A stretch of DNA of 64,000 bases from Pseudomonas baetica (GTDB taxonomy: Bacteria > Pseudomonadota > Gammaproteobacteria > Pseudomonadales > Pseudomonadaceae): contig NZ_JAIHLQ010000039.1 of NCBI RefSeq assembly GCF_019733355.1, forward strand, positions 1-64,000, written 5' to 3'. Below the pieces are notes generated by a model. That model did not search any database. It was given only the letters and a program-made list of their open reading frames with translations, and was not told where the DNA came from. Shown piece after piece: positions 33,263-41,942 of this stretch. How positions within the stretch are numbered: the stretch's first letter is position 1; each line of letters starts with the position of its first letter. The position numbers were made by a program, and so were the translations under genes.

Positions 33263-33904
33263 GTGTCGAGTACCGAAGACGAACAGTTGGCGGATTTGAA
33301 GGACTGGTGGACACGCAACGGCAAACCTCTGGTCACCGGCGGCCTGTTGGCGCTGGTCATCGTGTTCGGCTGGCAGGCTTATCACAAATATCAGAGCAAC
33401 CAGTCGCAAGGCGCCTCGGTGCTCTATCAGCAACTGCTGGAGACCACACTGACGCCTGACGGCAAGCCTGATACTGCCCGCGTTGCGGATTTGGCCGGCA
33501 AGCTCAACAGTGAATTCGGCGGTACTGCCTACGCGCAGTACGGCAGCCTGTTCGTGGCCAAGGTTGCAGTCGACAGCGGCAAGCTCGATGACGCGGCGAT
33601 GGAACTGAAAGCCATTGTCGACAAACCGGCCAACCCGGCGCTCGGCGAAATCGCCCGTCAGCGTCTGGCGCAAGTGCTGGGTGCGCAGAACAAGGCCGAT
33701 GACGCTCTGAAACTGCTCGACGGCGATGCCGACAAAGCGTTTCTGGCCACTCGCGAAGAGCTCAAGGGCGACCTGCTGGTGCAGTTGGGCCGTACCGATG
33801 ACGCGAACAAGGCGTATCAAAAAGCCAAGGCAGCACTGTCGGATGAAGCGGCAGTCGGTGGCCTTCAAATAAAACTCGACGACCTGGCCAAAGGGGATGC
33901 GTGA
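33263..33904 (+). CDS. yfgM: YfgM-like ancillary SecYEG translocon subunit
   Basis: 213 residues from GTG 33263 (AGGAG upstream). A short cytoplasmic start (STEDEQLADLKDWWTRNGKP), one membrane helix (about 24-41) and a periplasmic TPR-like region. The family is a translocon-associated protein that hands substrates to periplasmic chaperones. Its end overlaps bamB, as in E. coli. Confidence 0.9.
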   Translation: MSSTEDEQLADLKDWWTRNGKPLVTGGLLALVIVFGWQAYHKYQSNQSQGASVLYQQLLETTLTPDGKPDTARVADLAGKLNSEFGGTAYAQYGSLFVAKVAVDSGKLDDAAMELKAIVDKPANPALGEIARQRLAQVLGAQNKADDALKLLDGDADKAFLATREELKGDLLVQLGRTDDANKAYQKAKAALSDEAAVGGLQIKLDDLAKGDA

Positions 33905-35048
33905 CGTGATCCGTTGGAAGCATGCAGCATTGCTGGCTCTGGCCCTTCTGGCCGCGGGTTGCAGCAGCAACAGCAAAAAAGAATTGCCACCGGCTGAACT
34001 GACCGACTTCAAAGAAGAAGTGGTTCTGCAAAAGCAGTGGAGTCGTTCGATTGGTGATGGTCAGGGCGAAACCTACAACATGCTGGTGCCAGCGGTTGAT
34101 GGTGACACCATCTACGCTGCCGATGTAACCGGCATCGTGATGGCCATGGATCGCAGCAACGGCGACGTGAAGTGGAAAAAAGATCTTGAACTGCCTGTCT
34201 CCGGCGCCGTAGGCGTTGGTTACGGTCTGGTTCTGGTTGGCACCCTGCAAGGCGAAGTCGTTGCTCTGGACACCGTCACCGGTGAAGAGAAGTGGCATGC
34301 TCGCGTGAACAGCGAAGTCCTCGCGCCGCCGGCCAACAACGGCGACGTGGTAGTGGTGCAGACTCAGGACGATCGTCTGGTCGGCCTGGATGCCTCCACC
34401 GGTACTCAACGCTGGGTGTATGACAGCACGCCGGCCGTACTGACGCTGCGTGGCACCAGTGCGCCGATCGTGACCAACCGCCTCGCGGTGGCTGGCTTGT
34501 CGACCGGTAAAGTGGTCGCTGTGGACATTTCCAACGGTGTGCCGGTCTGGGAACAACGGATCGCGATTCCACAGGGTCGTTCGGAACTGGAGCGCGTAGT
34601 CGACATCGACGGCGGTCTGCTGCTTTCCGGCGGTACGCTTTACGTTGCCAGCTATCAGGGTCGTGTTGCGGCACTGGATCTGGAGAGCGGTCGTCAACTA
34701 TGGCAGCGCGATGCGTCGAGCTACGCCGGTATTGCGCAGGGTTTCGGCAGCGTCTATGTCAGCTTGGCATCGGGCACCGTTGAAGGCGTCGACGAACGTT
34801 CCACCACTGCATTGTGGAGCAACGATTCGCTGGCTCGCCGTCAACTGTCGGCGCCGGAAGTGTTCTCCAGCTACGTTGCAGTCGGCGACATGGAAGGTTA
34901 CCTGCACCTGTTGAGTCAGGTGGACGGTCGATTCGTCGGCCGTGAGCGCATCGACAGCGACGGCCTTCGCGCCCGTCCGCTGGTGGTGGGCGACACGATT
35001 TATGTGTATGGCAACAGCGGCAAACTGGAAGCCCTGACCATCAAGTAA
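33897..35048 (+). CDS. bamB: outer-membrane assembly lipoprotein BamB
   Basis: 383 residues from ATG 33897; GTG 33906 is an alternative. Signal with lipobox LAAGC (Cys22), then an eight-bladed beta propeller of PQQ-like repeats (VPAVDGDTIYAADVTGIVMA; TVTGEEKWHARVNSEVLAPP; LDLESGRQLWQRD). BamB assists BamA in folding outer-membrane beta barrels. Overlaps the end of yfgM by eight bases. Confidence 0.95.
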   Translation: MRDVIRWKHAALLALALLAAGCSSNSKKELPPAELTDFKEEVVLQKQWSRSIGDGQGETYNMLVPAVDGDTIYAADVTGIVMAMDRSNGDVKWKKDLELPVSGAVGVGYGLVLVGTLQGEVVALDTVTGEEKWHARVNSEVLAPPANNGDVVVVQTQDDRLVGLDASTGTQRWVYDSTPAVLTLRGTSAPIVTNRLAVAGLSTGKVVAVDISNGVPVWEQRIAIPQGRSELERVVDIDGGLLLSGGTLYVASYQGRVAALDLESGRQLWQRDASSYAGIAQGFGSVYVSLASGTVEGVDERSTTALWSNDSLARRQLSAPEVFSSYVAVGDMEGYLHLLSQVDGRFVGRERIDSDGLRARPLVVGDTIYVYGNSGKLEALTIK

Positions 35049-35088
35049 CAACTATGCTTGGGGTTAACACACCCAGGCAGCTTCACTT

Positions 35089-35188
35089 GTGGGGGCGGGC
35101 TTGCTCGCGAAGAGCGTCAACGATGACGCGTACAGCCTGAATAAACGCGGTGCTGCTACGGTTTTTTCGCGGACAAGCCCGCTCCCAC
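35089..35188. repeat. REP pair between bamB and der
   Basis: REP copies at 35089-35111 and, inverted, 35165-35188, around 53 bases of spacer. Confidence 0.8.
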
Positions 35189-35261
35189 AGTGTTGCCCGA
35201 GCACCAGCCGCTGCCTCGCAGCGGCTTTTGTATTTTCTGAAATAACGAAGTGGAGAGCCGC

Positions 35262-36731
35262 ATGGTTCCCGTAATCGCCCTGGTGGGCCGACCGAACGTC
35301 GGCAAATCCACCTTGTTCAACCGCCTGACCAGGACTCGTGACGCCATCGTCGGCGACTTGTCCGGTCTGACCCGTGATCGCCAGTACGGTGAGGCCAAGT
35401 GGCAAGGGCGTTCCTACATTCTGGTCGACACCGGTGGTATCTCCGGTGACGAGCACGGTATGGACGAAAAAATGGCCGAGCAGTCGCTGCTGGCCATTGA
35501 AGAAGCTGATGTTGTGCTGTTCCTGGTAGATGCCAAGGCCGGTTTTACCGCCGCCGACCAGATGATCGCCGAACACTTGCGCAAACGTAACAAGCGCTCC
35601 TACGTGGTTGCCAACAAGGTCGACAACATCGACCCGGAAATGGCCCGCGCTGAATTTGCTCCGTTGGGCATGGGCCACGCGATTCCGATCGCCGGTGCTC
35701 ACGGCCGTGGCATCACTCAGATGCTGGAAATCGCCTTGGGTGATTTCCCGAGAGACGAGGAAGAGCCAGAAGACGGCGAAGAAGAGGTCGTTGCCGAAGG
35801 CGAGGAAGCCAAGCGCATTCCTGGCCCGAGCGAAAAAGACGGGATCAAGATCGCCATCATCGGCCGTCCGAACGTCGGCAAGTCGACTCTGGTCAACCGC
35901 ATGCTCGGAGAAGACCGGGTAATCGTCTACGACCAACCCGGCACCACGCGCGACAGTATTTACATTCCGTTCGAGCGCAATGAAGAAAAGTACACGCTGA
36001 TCGACACCGCCGGTGTGCGCAAGCGCGGCAAGATCCACGAAGAAGTCGAAAAATTCTCCGTGGTCAAAACCCTGCAGGCGATCAAAGACGCCAACGTGGT
36101 GATCTTCGTGATGGACGCGCGCGAAGGTGTGGTCGATCACGACCTCAACCTGCTGGGCTTCGCCATCGAGTCGGGTCGTGCGCTGGTGATCGCGATCAAC
36201 AAGTGGGACGGCATGACGCCGAGCGAGCGCGACTTCGTGAAGGTCGAGCTGCAGCGTCGTCTGTTCTTCGTTGACTACGCCGACATCCACTTCATCTCGG
36301 CACTGCATGGCACTGGCGTGGGCAACCTCTACGCTTCCGTACAGAACTCGTTCAAGTCGGCGGTCACTCGCTGGCCGACCAACCGTCTGACCCAGATTCT
36401 GGAAGACGCGGTTGGCGAGCACGCGCCACCGATGGTCAACAACCGCCGGATCAAGCTGCGTTACGCTCACTTGGGTGGTGCCAACCCGCCGATCATCGTG
36501 ATCCACGGTAACCAGATCGAGAAAGTACCGAAGTCGTATGTGCGCTATCTGGAGAACACTTACCGTCGTGTGCTGAAGCTGGTCGGTACGCCGATCCGCA
36601 TCGAGTTCAAGGGCGGCGAGAACCCGTACGAAGGCAACAAAAACACGCTGACCGATCGCCAGGTCAACAGAAAGCGTCGGATGATGTCGCACACCAAGAA
36701 AGCCGACAAGAAGCGCCGCGACAAGAAGTGA
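35262..36731 (+). CDS. der: ribosome-assembly GTPase Der (EngA)
   Basis: 489 residues from ATG 35262, the start matching the family N-terminus MVPVIALVGRPNVGKS; the GTG at 35250 is unnecessary. Two tandem GTPase domains, each with GRPNVGKS (about 8 and 203), DTxG (DTGGI, DTAGV) and N/TKxD (NKVDN, NKWDG), separated by an acidic linker (EEPEDGEEEVVAEGEE). A C-terminal KH-like domain ends in a basic tail. Der is required for 50S subunit maturation. Confidence 0.97.
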   Translation: MVPVIALVGRPNVGKSTLFNRLTRTRDAIVGDLSGLTRDRQYGEAKWQGRSYILVDTGGISGDEHGMDEKMAEQSLLAIEEADVVLFLVDAKAGFTAADQMIAEHLRKRNKRSYVVANKVDNIDPEMARAEFAPLGMGHAIPIAGAHGRGITQMLEIALGDFPRDEEEPEDGEEEVVAEGEEAKRIPGPSEKDGIKIAIIGRPNVGKSTLVNRMLGEDRVIVYDQPGTTRDSIYIPFERNEEKYTLIDTAGVRKRGKIHEEVEKFSVVKTLQAIKDANVVIFVMDAREGVVDHDLNLLGFAIESGRALVIAINKWDGMTPSERDFVKVELQRRLFFVDYADIHFISALHGTGVGNLYASVQNSFKSAVTRWPTNRLTQILEDAVGEHAPPMVNNRRIKLRYAHLGGANPPIIVIHGNQIEKVPKSYVRYLENTYRRVLKLVGTPIRIEFKGGENPYEGNKNTLTDRQVNRKRRMMSHTKKADKKRRDKK

Positions 36732-36746
36732 TGGAGATTGTCATTT

Positions 36747-36777
36747 GATCGTTCCCATGCTCCGCGTGGGAACGATC
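36747..36777. repeat. palindromic repeat after der
   Basis: GATCGTTCCCA and TGGGAACGATC form an 11-bp perfect inverted repeat around TGCTCCGCG. This is a repetitive palindrome often seen in P. fluorescens, separate from the REP class. Confidence 0.6.
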
Positions 36778-36787
36778 ATTGAAAGAG

Positions 36788-36814
36788 AAGGGTGCCGTCC
36801 GGCGCCCTTTTTTT
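36788..36814 (+). terminator. terminator after der
   Basis: AGGGTGCC-GTCC-GGCGCCCT (one G/T pair) followed by seven T. Confidence 0.85.
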
Positions 36815-36887
36815 ATGGGCGTCGTATGGGCTATCCTCGGGCTCTCCCGCGCCGTCGTCAGAGCCGGGGGCAGAGCAGGGAACCCCG

Positions 36888-38036
36888 ATGATCACCAGCA
36901 AGCTGCCGAATGTCGGCATCACGATTTTCACGCAGATGTCTCAGCTCGCGGCGCAGACCGGCGCCATCAACCTGTCTCAGGGTTTTCCCGATTTCGACGG
37001 CCCGCAGGCTCTGCGCGAGGCGGTGGGTCGGCATATCGCCAGCGGCCATAACCAGTATTCGCCGATGACCGGCCTGGCGGCACTGCGCGAGCAGATCGCG
37101 GTGAAGATCGCCCGCAGTTATGGCGTGAACGTCGATGCCGACAATGAAGTGACAGTGACGCCGGGTGCAACCCAGGCGATTTTCTGTGCCATTCAGGCCG
37201 TTATCCACAGCGGCGACGAAGTCATCGTGTTTGATCCATGCTACGACAGCTACGAGCCCGCGACGCAGTTGGCCGGCGGTCGCTGTGTACATGTGCAATT
37301 GAGGTCGAACGATTTCTCCATTGATTTCGACAAGCTCGCCGCAGCCCTTAGCCCACGTACGCGGATGATCATCCTTAACACCCCGCACAATCCGAGCGGC
37401 GCCCTGATCAGTCGGGGTGAACTTGACCAATTGGCAGCGTTGATCCGTGATCGCGACATCTATTTGATCAGCGACGAAGTCTACGAACATCTGGTGTTCG
37501 ACGGCACGCCACATGTCAGCGTGCTGGCCCATGAAGCGTTGTATCAGCGCGCCTTTGTGGTCAGTTCGTTTGGCAAAACCTACCACGTCACGGGCTGGAA
37601 AACCGGTTATGTCGTTGCGCCGCCCGCGCTGACCCTCGAATTGCGCAAGGTGCATCAGTACGTCAGTTTCTGCGGCGTGACGCCGTTGCAATACGCCTTG
37701 GCCGATTACATGGCGCAACACCCTGAGCACGTCGAAGAGCTGCCAGGTTTCTATCAGGCCAAGCGCGATCTGTTCTGTGATCTGCTGACGCCGTCGCGAT
37801 TGAGCTTTACCCGTGTCACCGGCACCTATTTCCAACTGGTCGATTACTCGCAAATCCGTCCTGACCTCAACGACGTCGAGATGGCTGTGTGGATGACCCG
37901 CGAGCATGGCGTGGCGAGTATTCCGGTGTCAGTGTTCTACCAGAAGCCACCCGAAGGCCAGCGCCTGGTGCGCCTGTGCTTCGCCAAACGCGAGGAGACG
38001 CTGCGCGAAGCGGCGGCCAAACTATGCGCGATCTGA
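36888..38036 (+). CDS. class I/II aminotransferase, methionine (KMTB) type
   Basis: 382 residues from ATG 36888; the frame is open to 36792 but that stretch covers the terminator. PLP fold type I enzyme. Signatures: INLSQGFPDFDGP, VTVTPGATQAIF, NTPHNPSGAL and the PLP lysine in SSFGKTYHVTGWKTGY. It resembles E. coli YbdL, which transaminates methionine and aromatic amino acids with 2-oxo acids including KMTB. The next gene overlaps it by 13 bases and encodes an omega-amidase that hydrolyses the alpha-ketoglutaramate or succinamate formed when glutamine or asparagine is amino donor. Confidence 0.9.
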   Translation: MITSKLPNVGITIFTQMSQLAAQTGAINLSQGFPDFDGPQALREAVGRHIASGHNQYSPMTGLAALREQIAVKIARSYGVNVDADNEVTVTPGATQAIFCAIQAVIHSGDEVIVFDPCYDSYEPATQLAGGRCVHVQLRSNDFSIDFDKLAAALSPRTRMIILNTPHNPSGALISRGELDQLAALIRDRDIYLISDEVYEHLVFDGTPHVSVLAHEALYQRAFVVSSFGKTYHVTGWKTGYVVAPPALTLELRKVHQYVSFCGVTPLQYALADYMAQHPEHVEELPGFYQAKRDLFCDLLTPSRLSFTRVTGTYFQLVDYSQIRPDLNDVEMAVWMTREHGVASIPVSVFYQKPPEGQRLVRLCFAKREETLREAAAKLCAI

Positions 38037-38815
38037 GTGCGTTACCCGATCTCAATCTGGCACTGATCCAGACAAGCCTGGCGTGGCATGACCGCCAGGC
38101 CAACTTCGAGCAATTCGACGTGTTACTGGAGCAGGCGCGTGGCGCGGACCTGATCATCCTGCCGGAAATGTTCACCACCGGCTTCTCCATGGAGTCCGAA
38201 ACCCTCGCCGAAGCCGAGAATGGCCCGACCAGCAAATGGCTGCGGGTGCAGGCGGCCAAGCTCAATGCGGTGATCACCGGCAGCGTGATCGTTCAGGCCG
38301 CCGACGGTAGCCACCGCAATCGTTTGTTGTGGGCAAGGCCCGACGGCGAAGTCTGGCATTACGACAAGCGCCACCTGTTCCGCATGGCCGGCGAGCACAA
38401 CCACTACACCCCCGGCGAACGTCAGGTGCAGTTCGAGCTCAAGGGCTGGAGGGTTCGACCGCTGATTTGCTACGACTTGCGCTTCCCGGTGTGGAGTCGT
38501 GACGCGCAGGACACCGATCTGCTGCTGTACACCGCTAATTGGCCGGGTGCACGGCGTTTGCACTGGAATCGCCTGCTGCCTGCACGAGCCATCGAAAACC
38601 TGTGCTACGTGGCGGCGGTCAATCGTGTGGGCACTGACGGCAAGGGGTTCGCGTATACCGGCGACAGTCAGGTGCTGGATTTTCAGGGCGAAACCTTGCT
38701 GGCGGCGGGGGAGGCTGACGGGGTGTTCATGGCCGTGCTGGAGGCTGCGCCATTGGCTGCTTACCGTGAGCGTTTCCCGGCGAATCTGGATGCCGATACC
38801 TTCGAGTTCACCTGA
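38024..38815 (+). CDS. omega-amidase YafV (carbon-nitrogen hydrolase)
   Basis: 263 residues from ATG 38024 (the frame is open upstream inside the aminotransferase gene). Nitrilase-fold enzyme with the E-K-C triad: Glu in IILPEMFTTG (about 43), Lys in YDKRHLF (about 111) and Cys in PLICYDLRFP (about 145). Hydrolyses alpha-ketoglutaramate. Translationally linked with the preceding aminotransferase, so both likely act in one salvage step. Confidence 0.9.
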   Translation: MRDLSALPDLNLALIQTSLAWHDRQANFEQFDVLLEQARGADLIILPEMFTTGFSMESETLAEAENGPTSKWLRVQAAKLNAVITGSVIVQAADGSHRNRLLWARPDGEVWHYDKRHLFRMAGEHNHYTPGERQVQFELKGWRVRPLICYDLRFPVWSRDAQDTDLLLYTANWPGARRLHWNRLLPARAIENLCYVAAVNRVGTDGKGFAYTGDSQVLDFQGETLLAAGEADGVFMAVLEAAPLAAYRERFPANLDADTFEFT

Positions 38816-38840
38816 TATTTGCGGTGCCTGACAGGCCGTC

Positions 38841-38863
38841 TTCGCGAGCAAGTCCGCTCCCAC
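38841..38863 (-). repeat. single REP element
   Basis: TTCGCGAGCAAGTCCGCTCC followed by CAC; a partial second copy (GGGGGAGCGGGCAGGCC) lies 20 bases on. Confidence 0.7.
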
Positions 38864-38924
38864 AGTTGACCGCGTTCCAATGGGGGAGCGGGCAGGCCAG
38901 ATTGAGCAACACAAAACCATCAGG

Positions 38925-38964
38925 CAAAAAAAGGCCCCGGCGTTCGCACTCCGGGGCCTTTTGC
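38925..38964 (-). terminator. leuA terminator
   Basis: AAGGCCCCGG and CCGGGGCCTT (38931-38940, 38951-38960) with an A-run on the left that is a T-run for leuA. Confidence 0.9.
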
Positions 38965-38978
38965 GTTTCAGCGATGGC

Positions 38979-40658
38979 TTAAGCCGCTTTCGCTTCCGGC
39001 TGGCTCAGCGAACGGTTGAGTGCGCTGAACAGTGCCTTGAAGCTGGCCGTGGTGATGTTCTCATCGATACCCACGCCGTGCACCGCACGTTCGCCGTTCA
39101 CGCGCAGCTCGATGTAGGCCGCCGCTTTGGCATTGGTGCCCGCGCCGATCGCGTGCTCGTTGTAGTCCATGATCTCCACCGGAATCGGCAGGCCAGCGAC
39201 CAGTGCTTCCAGCGCACCATTGCCTTTGCCGCGCCAGTGCAGGTTGGTTTCGCCCTGACCTTGGCTTGCCACTTCCACTTCGACCGAGCTGTTGCCGTTT
39301 TCTTCCTGCAGGCGATGGCTGACCAGCGCGTAAGGCGTGTTGGCTTGCAGGTATTCGCTGATCAACAGCGAGTGGATCTGCTTGGCGGACATCTCCAGGC
39401 CCAGACGGTCGGTTTCACGCTGCACGACCTGGCTGAACTCGATCTGCATGCGACGTGGCAGGCTGATGCCATATTCCTGTTCCAGCAAATAAGCGATGCC
39501 GCCCTTGCCCGACTGGCTGTTGACGCGGATCACCGCCTCGTAGCTGCGGCCGATGTCGGCCGGATCGATTGGCAGGTATGGCACTTCCCACAGGGTGTCC
39601 GGTTTCTGCTGGCCGAAGCCCTTGCGGATGGCGTCCTGGTGCGAGCCAGAGAAGGCGGTGTGAACCAGGTCGCCAACGTACGGGTGGCGTGGGTGAACCT
39701 GGATCTGGTTGCATTCTTCGACGACTTTGCGCACGCCGTCGATGTCGGAGAAGTCCAGTTCAGGGTTGACGCCCTGGGTGTACAGGTTCAGTGCCACGGT
39801 GACGAGGTCGACGTTACCGGTGCGCTCGCCGTTGCCGAACAGGCAGCCTTCGACACGATCGGCGCCCGCCATCAGGCCCAACTCGGTCGCAGCCACGCCA
39901 GTGCCTCGGTCGTTGTGGGTGTGCAGGCTGATGATCACGCTGTCACGACGGTTGATGTTGCGGCCGAACCATTCGATCTGGTCGGCGTAGATGTTCGGGG
40001 TCGCGCATTCCACGGTGGCCGGCAGGTTGAGAATCATCTTGTGCTCGGGCGTCGGGTTCCAGACCTCGATCACCGCGTCACAGACTTCCTTGGCGAATTC
40101 CAGCTCAGTGGCGCTGAAGGTTTCCGGCGAGTATTCGAAGGTCCACTCGGTGTCCGGCTGCATCGCGGCGTATTTGACGAACAGCTTGGCGGCGTTGACC
40201 GCGATGGCCTTGATGCCGTCCTTGTCCTGATTGAAGACGATGCGACGGAAGGAAGGCGAGGTGGCGTTGTACAGGTGAACGATGGCTTTCTTCGCACCGC
40301 GCAGGGATTCGAACGTCCGCTCGATCAGGTCTTCACGACCTTGGGTCAGCACCTGAATAGTGGTGTCGTCCGGGATGTGGCCTTCTTCGATCAGGGTGCG
40401 CACGAAGTCGAAGTCGGTTTGCGAAGCGGCCGGGAAGGAGGCTTCGATTTCCTTTACGCCCACTTGAACGAGGGTTTTCCAGAAACGCAGCTTTTTCACC
40501 GCATCCATCGGCTCGATCAGCGACTGGTTGCCGTCACGCAGGTCGGAGCTGCACCAGATCGGCGCGGCGTCGATGGTTTTCGACGGCCAGGTGCGATCCG
40601 GCAGGTTGATGACAGGAAACGCACGGTACTTTGAAGACGGATCTTTGAGCATGCTCAT
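38979..40658 (-). CDS. leuA: 2-isopropylmalate synthase
   Basis: 559 residues from ATG 40658; a longer frame to 40778 has no coding support. Condenses 2-ketoisovalerate with acetyl-CoA, first step of leucine synthesis. Motifs: CSSDLRDGNQSLIEP (catalytic and metal region), SLHTHNDRGTG (metal HxH), GNGERTGNVDLVTVA, and a C-terminal regulatory domain (about 430-559) where leucine inhibits. It matches the long leuA type found in Pseudomonas. Monocistronic; a candidate leader peptide lies upstream (40748-40825). Confidence 0.96.
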   Translation of the reverse strand: MSMLKDPSSKYRAFPVINLPDRTWPSKTIDAAPIWCSSDLRDGNQSLIEPMDAVKKLRFWKTLVQVGVKEIEASFPAASQTDFDFVRTLIEEGHIPDDTTIQVLTQGREDLIERTFESLRGAKKAIVHLYNATSPSFRRIVFNQDKDGIKAIAVNAAKLFVKYAAMQPDTEWTFEYSPETFSATELEFAKEVCDAVIEVWNPTPEHKMILNLPATVECATPNIYADQIEWFGRNINRRDSVIISLHTHNDRGTGVAATELGLMAGADRVEGCLFGNGERTGNVDLVTVALNLYTQGVNPELDFSDIDGVRKVVEECNQIQVHPRHPYVGDLVHTAFSGSHQDAIRKGFGQQKPDTLWEVPYLPIDPADIGRSYEAVIRVNSQSGKGGIAYLLEQEYGISLPRRMQIEFSQVVQRETDRLGLEMSAKQIHSLLISEYLQANTPYALVSHRLQEENGNSSVEVEVASQGQGETNLHWRGKGNGALEALVAGLPIPVEIMDYNEHAIGAGTNAKAAAYIELRVNGERAVHGVGIDENITTASFKALFSALNRSLSQPEAKAA

Positions 40659-40747
40659 CGGGAAATTCCTTATTGTCTGGGCCGAAAAGAGGCGGCCTGC
40701 CGGTGGAACGAATGTTCTTGGAAAAGCGTGGGACGAGGCGTAGCGAT

Positions 40748-40825
40748 TCAGCCTCGCAGTCGTGCGCTGACGAGGCACAGGCTGCGGTGCTGGCGAAGCT
40801 GAATGAGGGTGTGAGAGGTTTTCAT
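40748..40825 (-). CDS. candidate leuA leader peptide
   Basis: 25 codons on the minus strand: starts MKTSHTLIQLRQH and ends SLCLVSARLRG, with five leucines. GAGG stands a few bases before the ATG. The end of the ORF can fold as GCCTCG...CGAGGC (about 40751-40776), and a further CGAGGC/GCCTCG pairing is possible downstream. This fits transcription attenuation or leader-coupled control of leuA, though the leucines are not in a run. Confidence 0.5.
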   Translation of the reverse strand: MKTSHTLIQLRQHRSLCLVSARLRG

Positions 40826-41000
40826 GCCCTCAACCCTAACCGCGGGTGGGAAGGATGGCAAGCAGTCGAAAAAAATTGAGAGGAATACTCGAAAAGTAGA
40901 GATTTGCACGATTTTATTGTGCGGTATGGCGGGAATCGTATGGATGTTTGCGCGAGGTTGGATACGGGCGCAATCGCTTTTCGATGGCAGTCACGATGCC

Positions 41001-41092
41001 TTCGCGAGCAAGCCCGCTCCTACATTGTCCGTGTCGCACACACACACCTCATGGACACCACCAACCTGTGTGGGAGCGGGCTTGCTCGCGAA
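41001..41092. repeat. REP pair upstream of the LytM gene
   Basis: Inverted REP copies at 41001-41022 and 41070-41092, around 47 bases that carry a CA-rich tract. Confidence 0.8.
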
Positions 41093-41117
41093 GAGGCCAG
41101 CAGCCTCAGCGCATGAC

Positions 41118-41939
41118 TCAAGGCTGGAACGCACCAATGAAAATCGCCGGATCGACCCGCGCATCATTCAGGCTGATATTCCAGTGCATGTGCGGCCCGG
41201 TCGCCCGGCCGGTCGAACCCACCTTGCCAACCACGCCACCACGGGCCAGTTGATCGCCAACCTTCACATCAATCTTCGACATATGGCAGAACATGCTGAT
41301 AAAGCCCTGCCCATGGTCGACAAACACGGTGTTGCCGTTAAAGAAGTAGTTGCCGATCAGAATCACTTTGCCCGCCGCCGGGGTCTTGATCGGTGTGCCT
41401 GCCGGCACCGCAAAGTCGAGGCCGGCGTGGGGATTGCGTTCTTCACCATTAAAGAAACGGCGCACACCGAACTTACTCGACAGTGGCCCGTTGACCGGTT
41501 TGTCCAGCAGCAGATTGCTCGGCGTGTTCGGGCTAAAGCTGCGGTAAGCCTTGATCTGTTCGGCCAGTTCACCCTGGATGCGCTTGAGGTTGGCCGGGTT
41601 TGGATTGACCTGCTGAGTGTTCTTAAGAGTGATGCGTTGTTCCGGGTATTTCTTGTTACCCACGGTGAACGGCAGATTGCGTCCGCCGCTGCTGATCTGC
41701 TGCGCGCCGGGCTTGACCGTCAGCGGCACACCGACGATCGCCAGCCAATTGTTCTGTTCCTTCACGACCAGCACCGGTTTGCCCTGATAAGTAGCTCTAG
41801 GCGCTTGGCTCGATACGCCCAGATCAACCACGGCGACGCCGCCCGGCACCGGTTTGTTCAGCATCCGGGTGATGTAACTGTCGGCGTGGGCATTGAAAGT
41901 CAGGCACAGGAGCAACAGTGGAGCCAGAAAACGCGGCAT
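41118..41939 (-). CDS. M23 (LytM) family peptidase, exported
   Basis: 273 residues. Signal peptide (MPRFLAPLLLLCLTFNAHA, cleaved after AHA about 19). A beta-rich N-terminal region, then a LytM domain (about 165-265): zinc ligands in NPHAGLDFAVPAG and GPHMHWNISL, with FCHMSKIDVKVGD between. All metal ligands are intact, so it may be an active murein endopeptidase. Overlaps no gene; xseA ends 3 bases upstream on the same strand, so the two are cotranscribed. Confidence 0.88.
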   Translation of the reverse strand: MPRFLAPLLLLCLTFNAHADSYITRMLNKPVPGGVAVVDLGVSSQAPRATYQGKPVLVVKEQNNWLAIVGVPLTVKPGAQQISSGGRNLPFTVGNKKYPEQRITLKNTQQVNPNPANLKRIQGELAEQIKAYRSFSPNTPSNLLLDKPVNGPLSSKFGVRRFFNGEERNPHAGLDFAVPAGTPIKTPAAGKVILIGNYFFNGNTVFVDHGQGFISMFCHMSKIDVKVGDQLARGGVVGKVGSTGRATGPHMHWNISLNDARVDPAIFIGAFQP

Positions 41940-41942
41940 GGA

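Noticed and set aside
36747..36777. Palindrome after der considered as a terminator
   Set aside because: It has no T-run; the true terminator is the GC-rich stem with seven T at 36788-36814.
38880..40634. 584-codon plus-strand frame opposite leuA
   Set aside because: leuA is certain on the other strand. This frame also runs through the leuA terminator.
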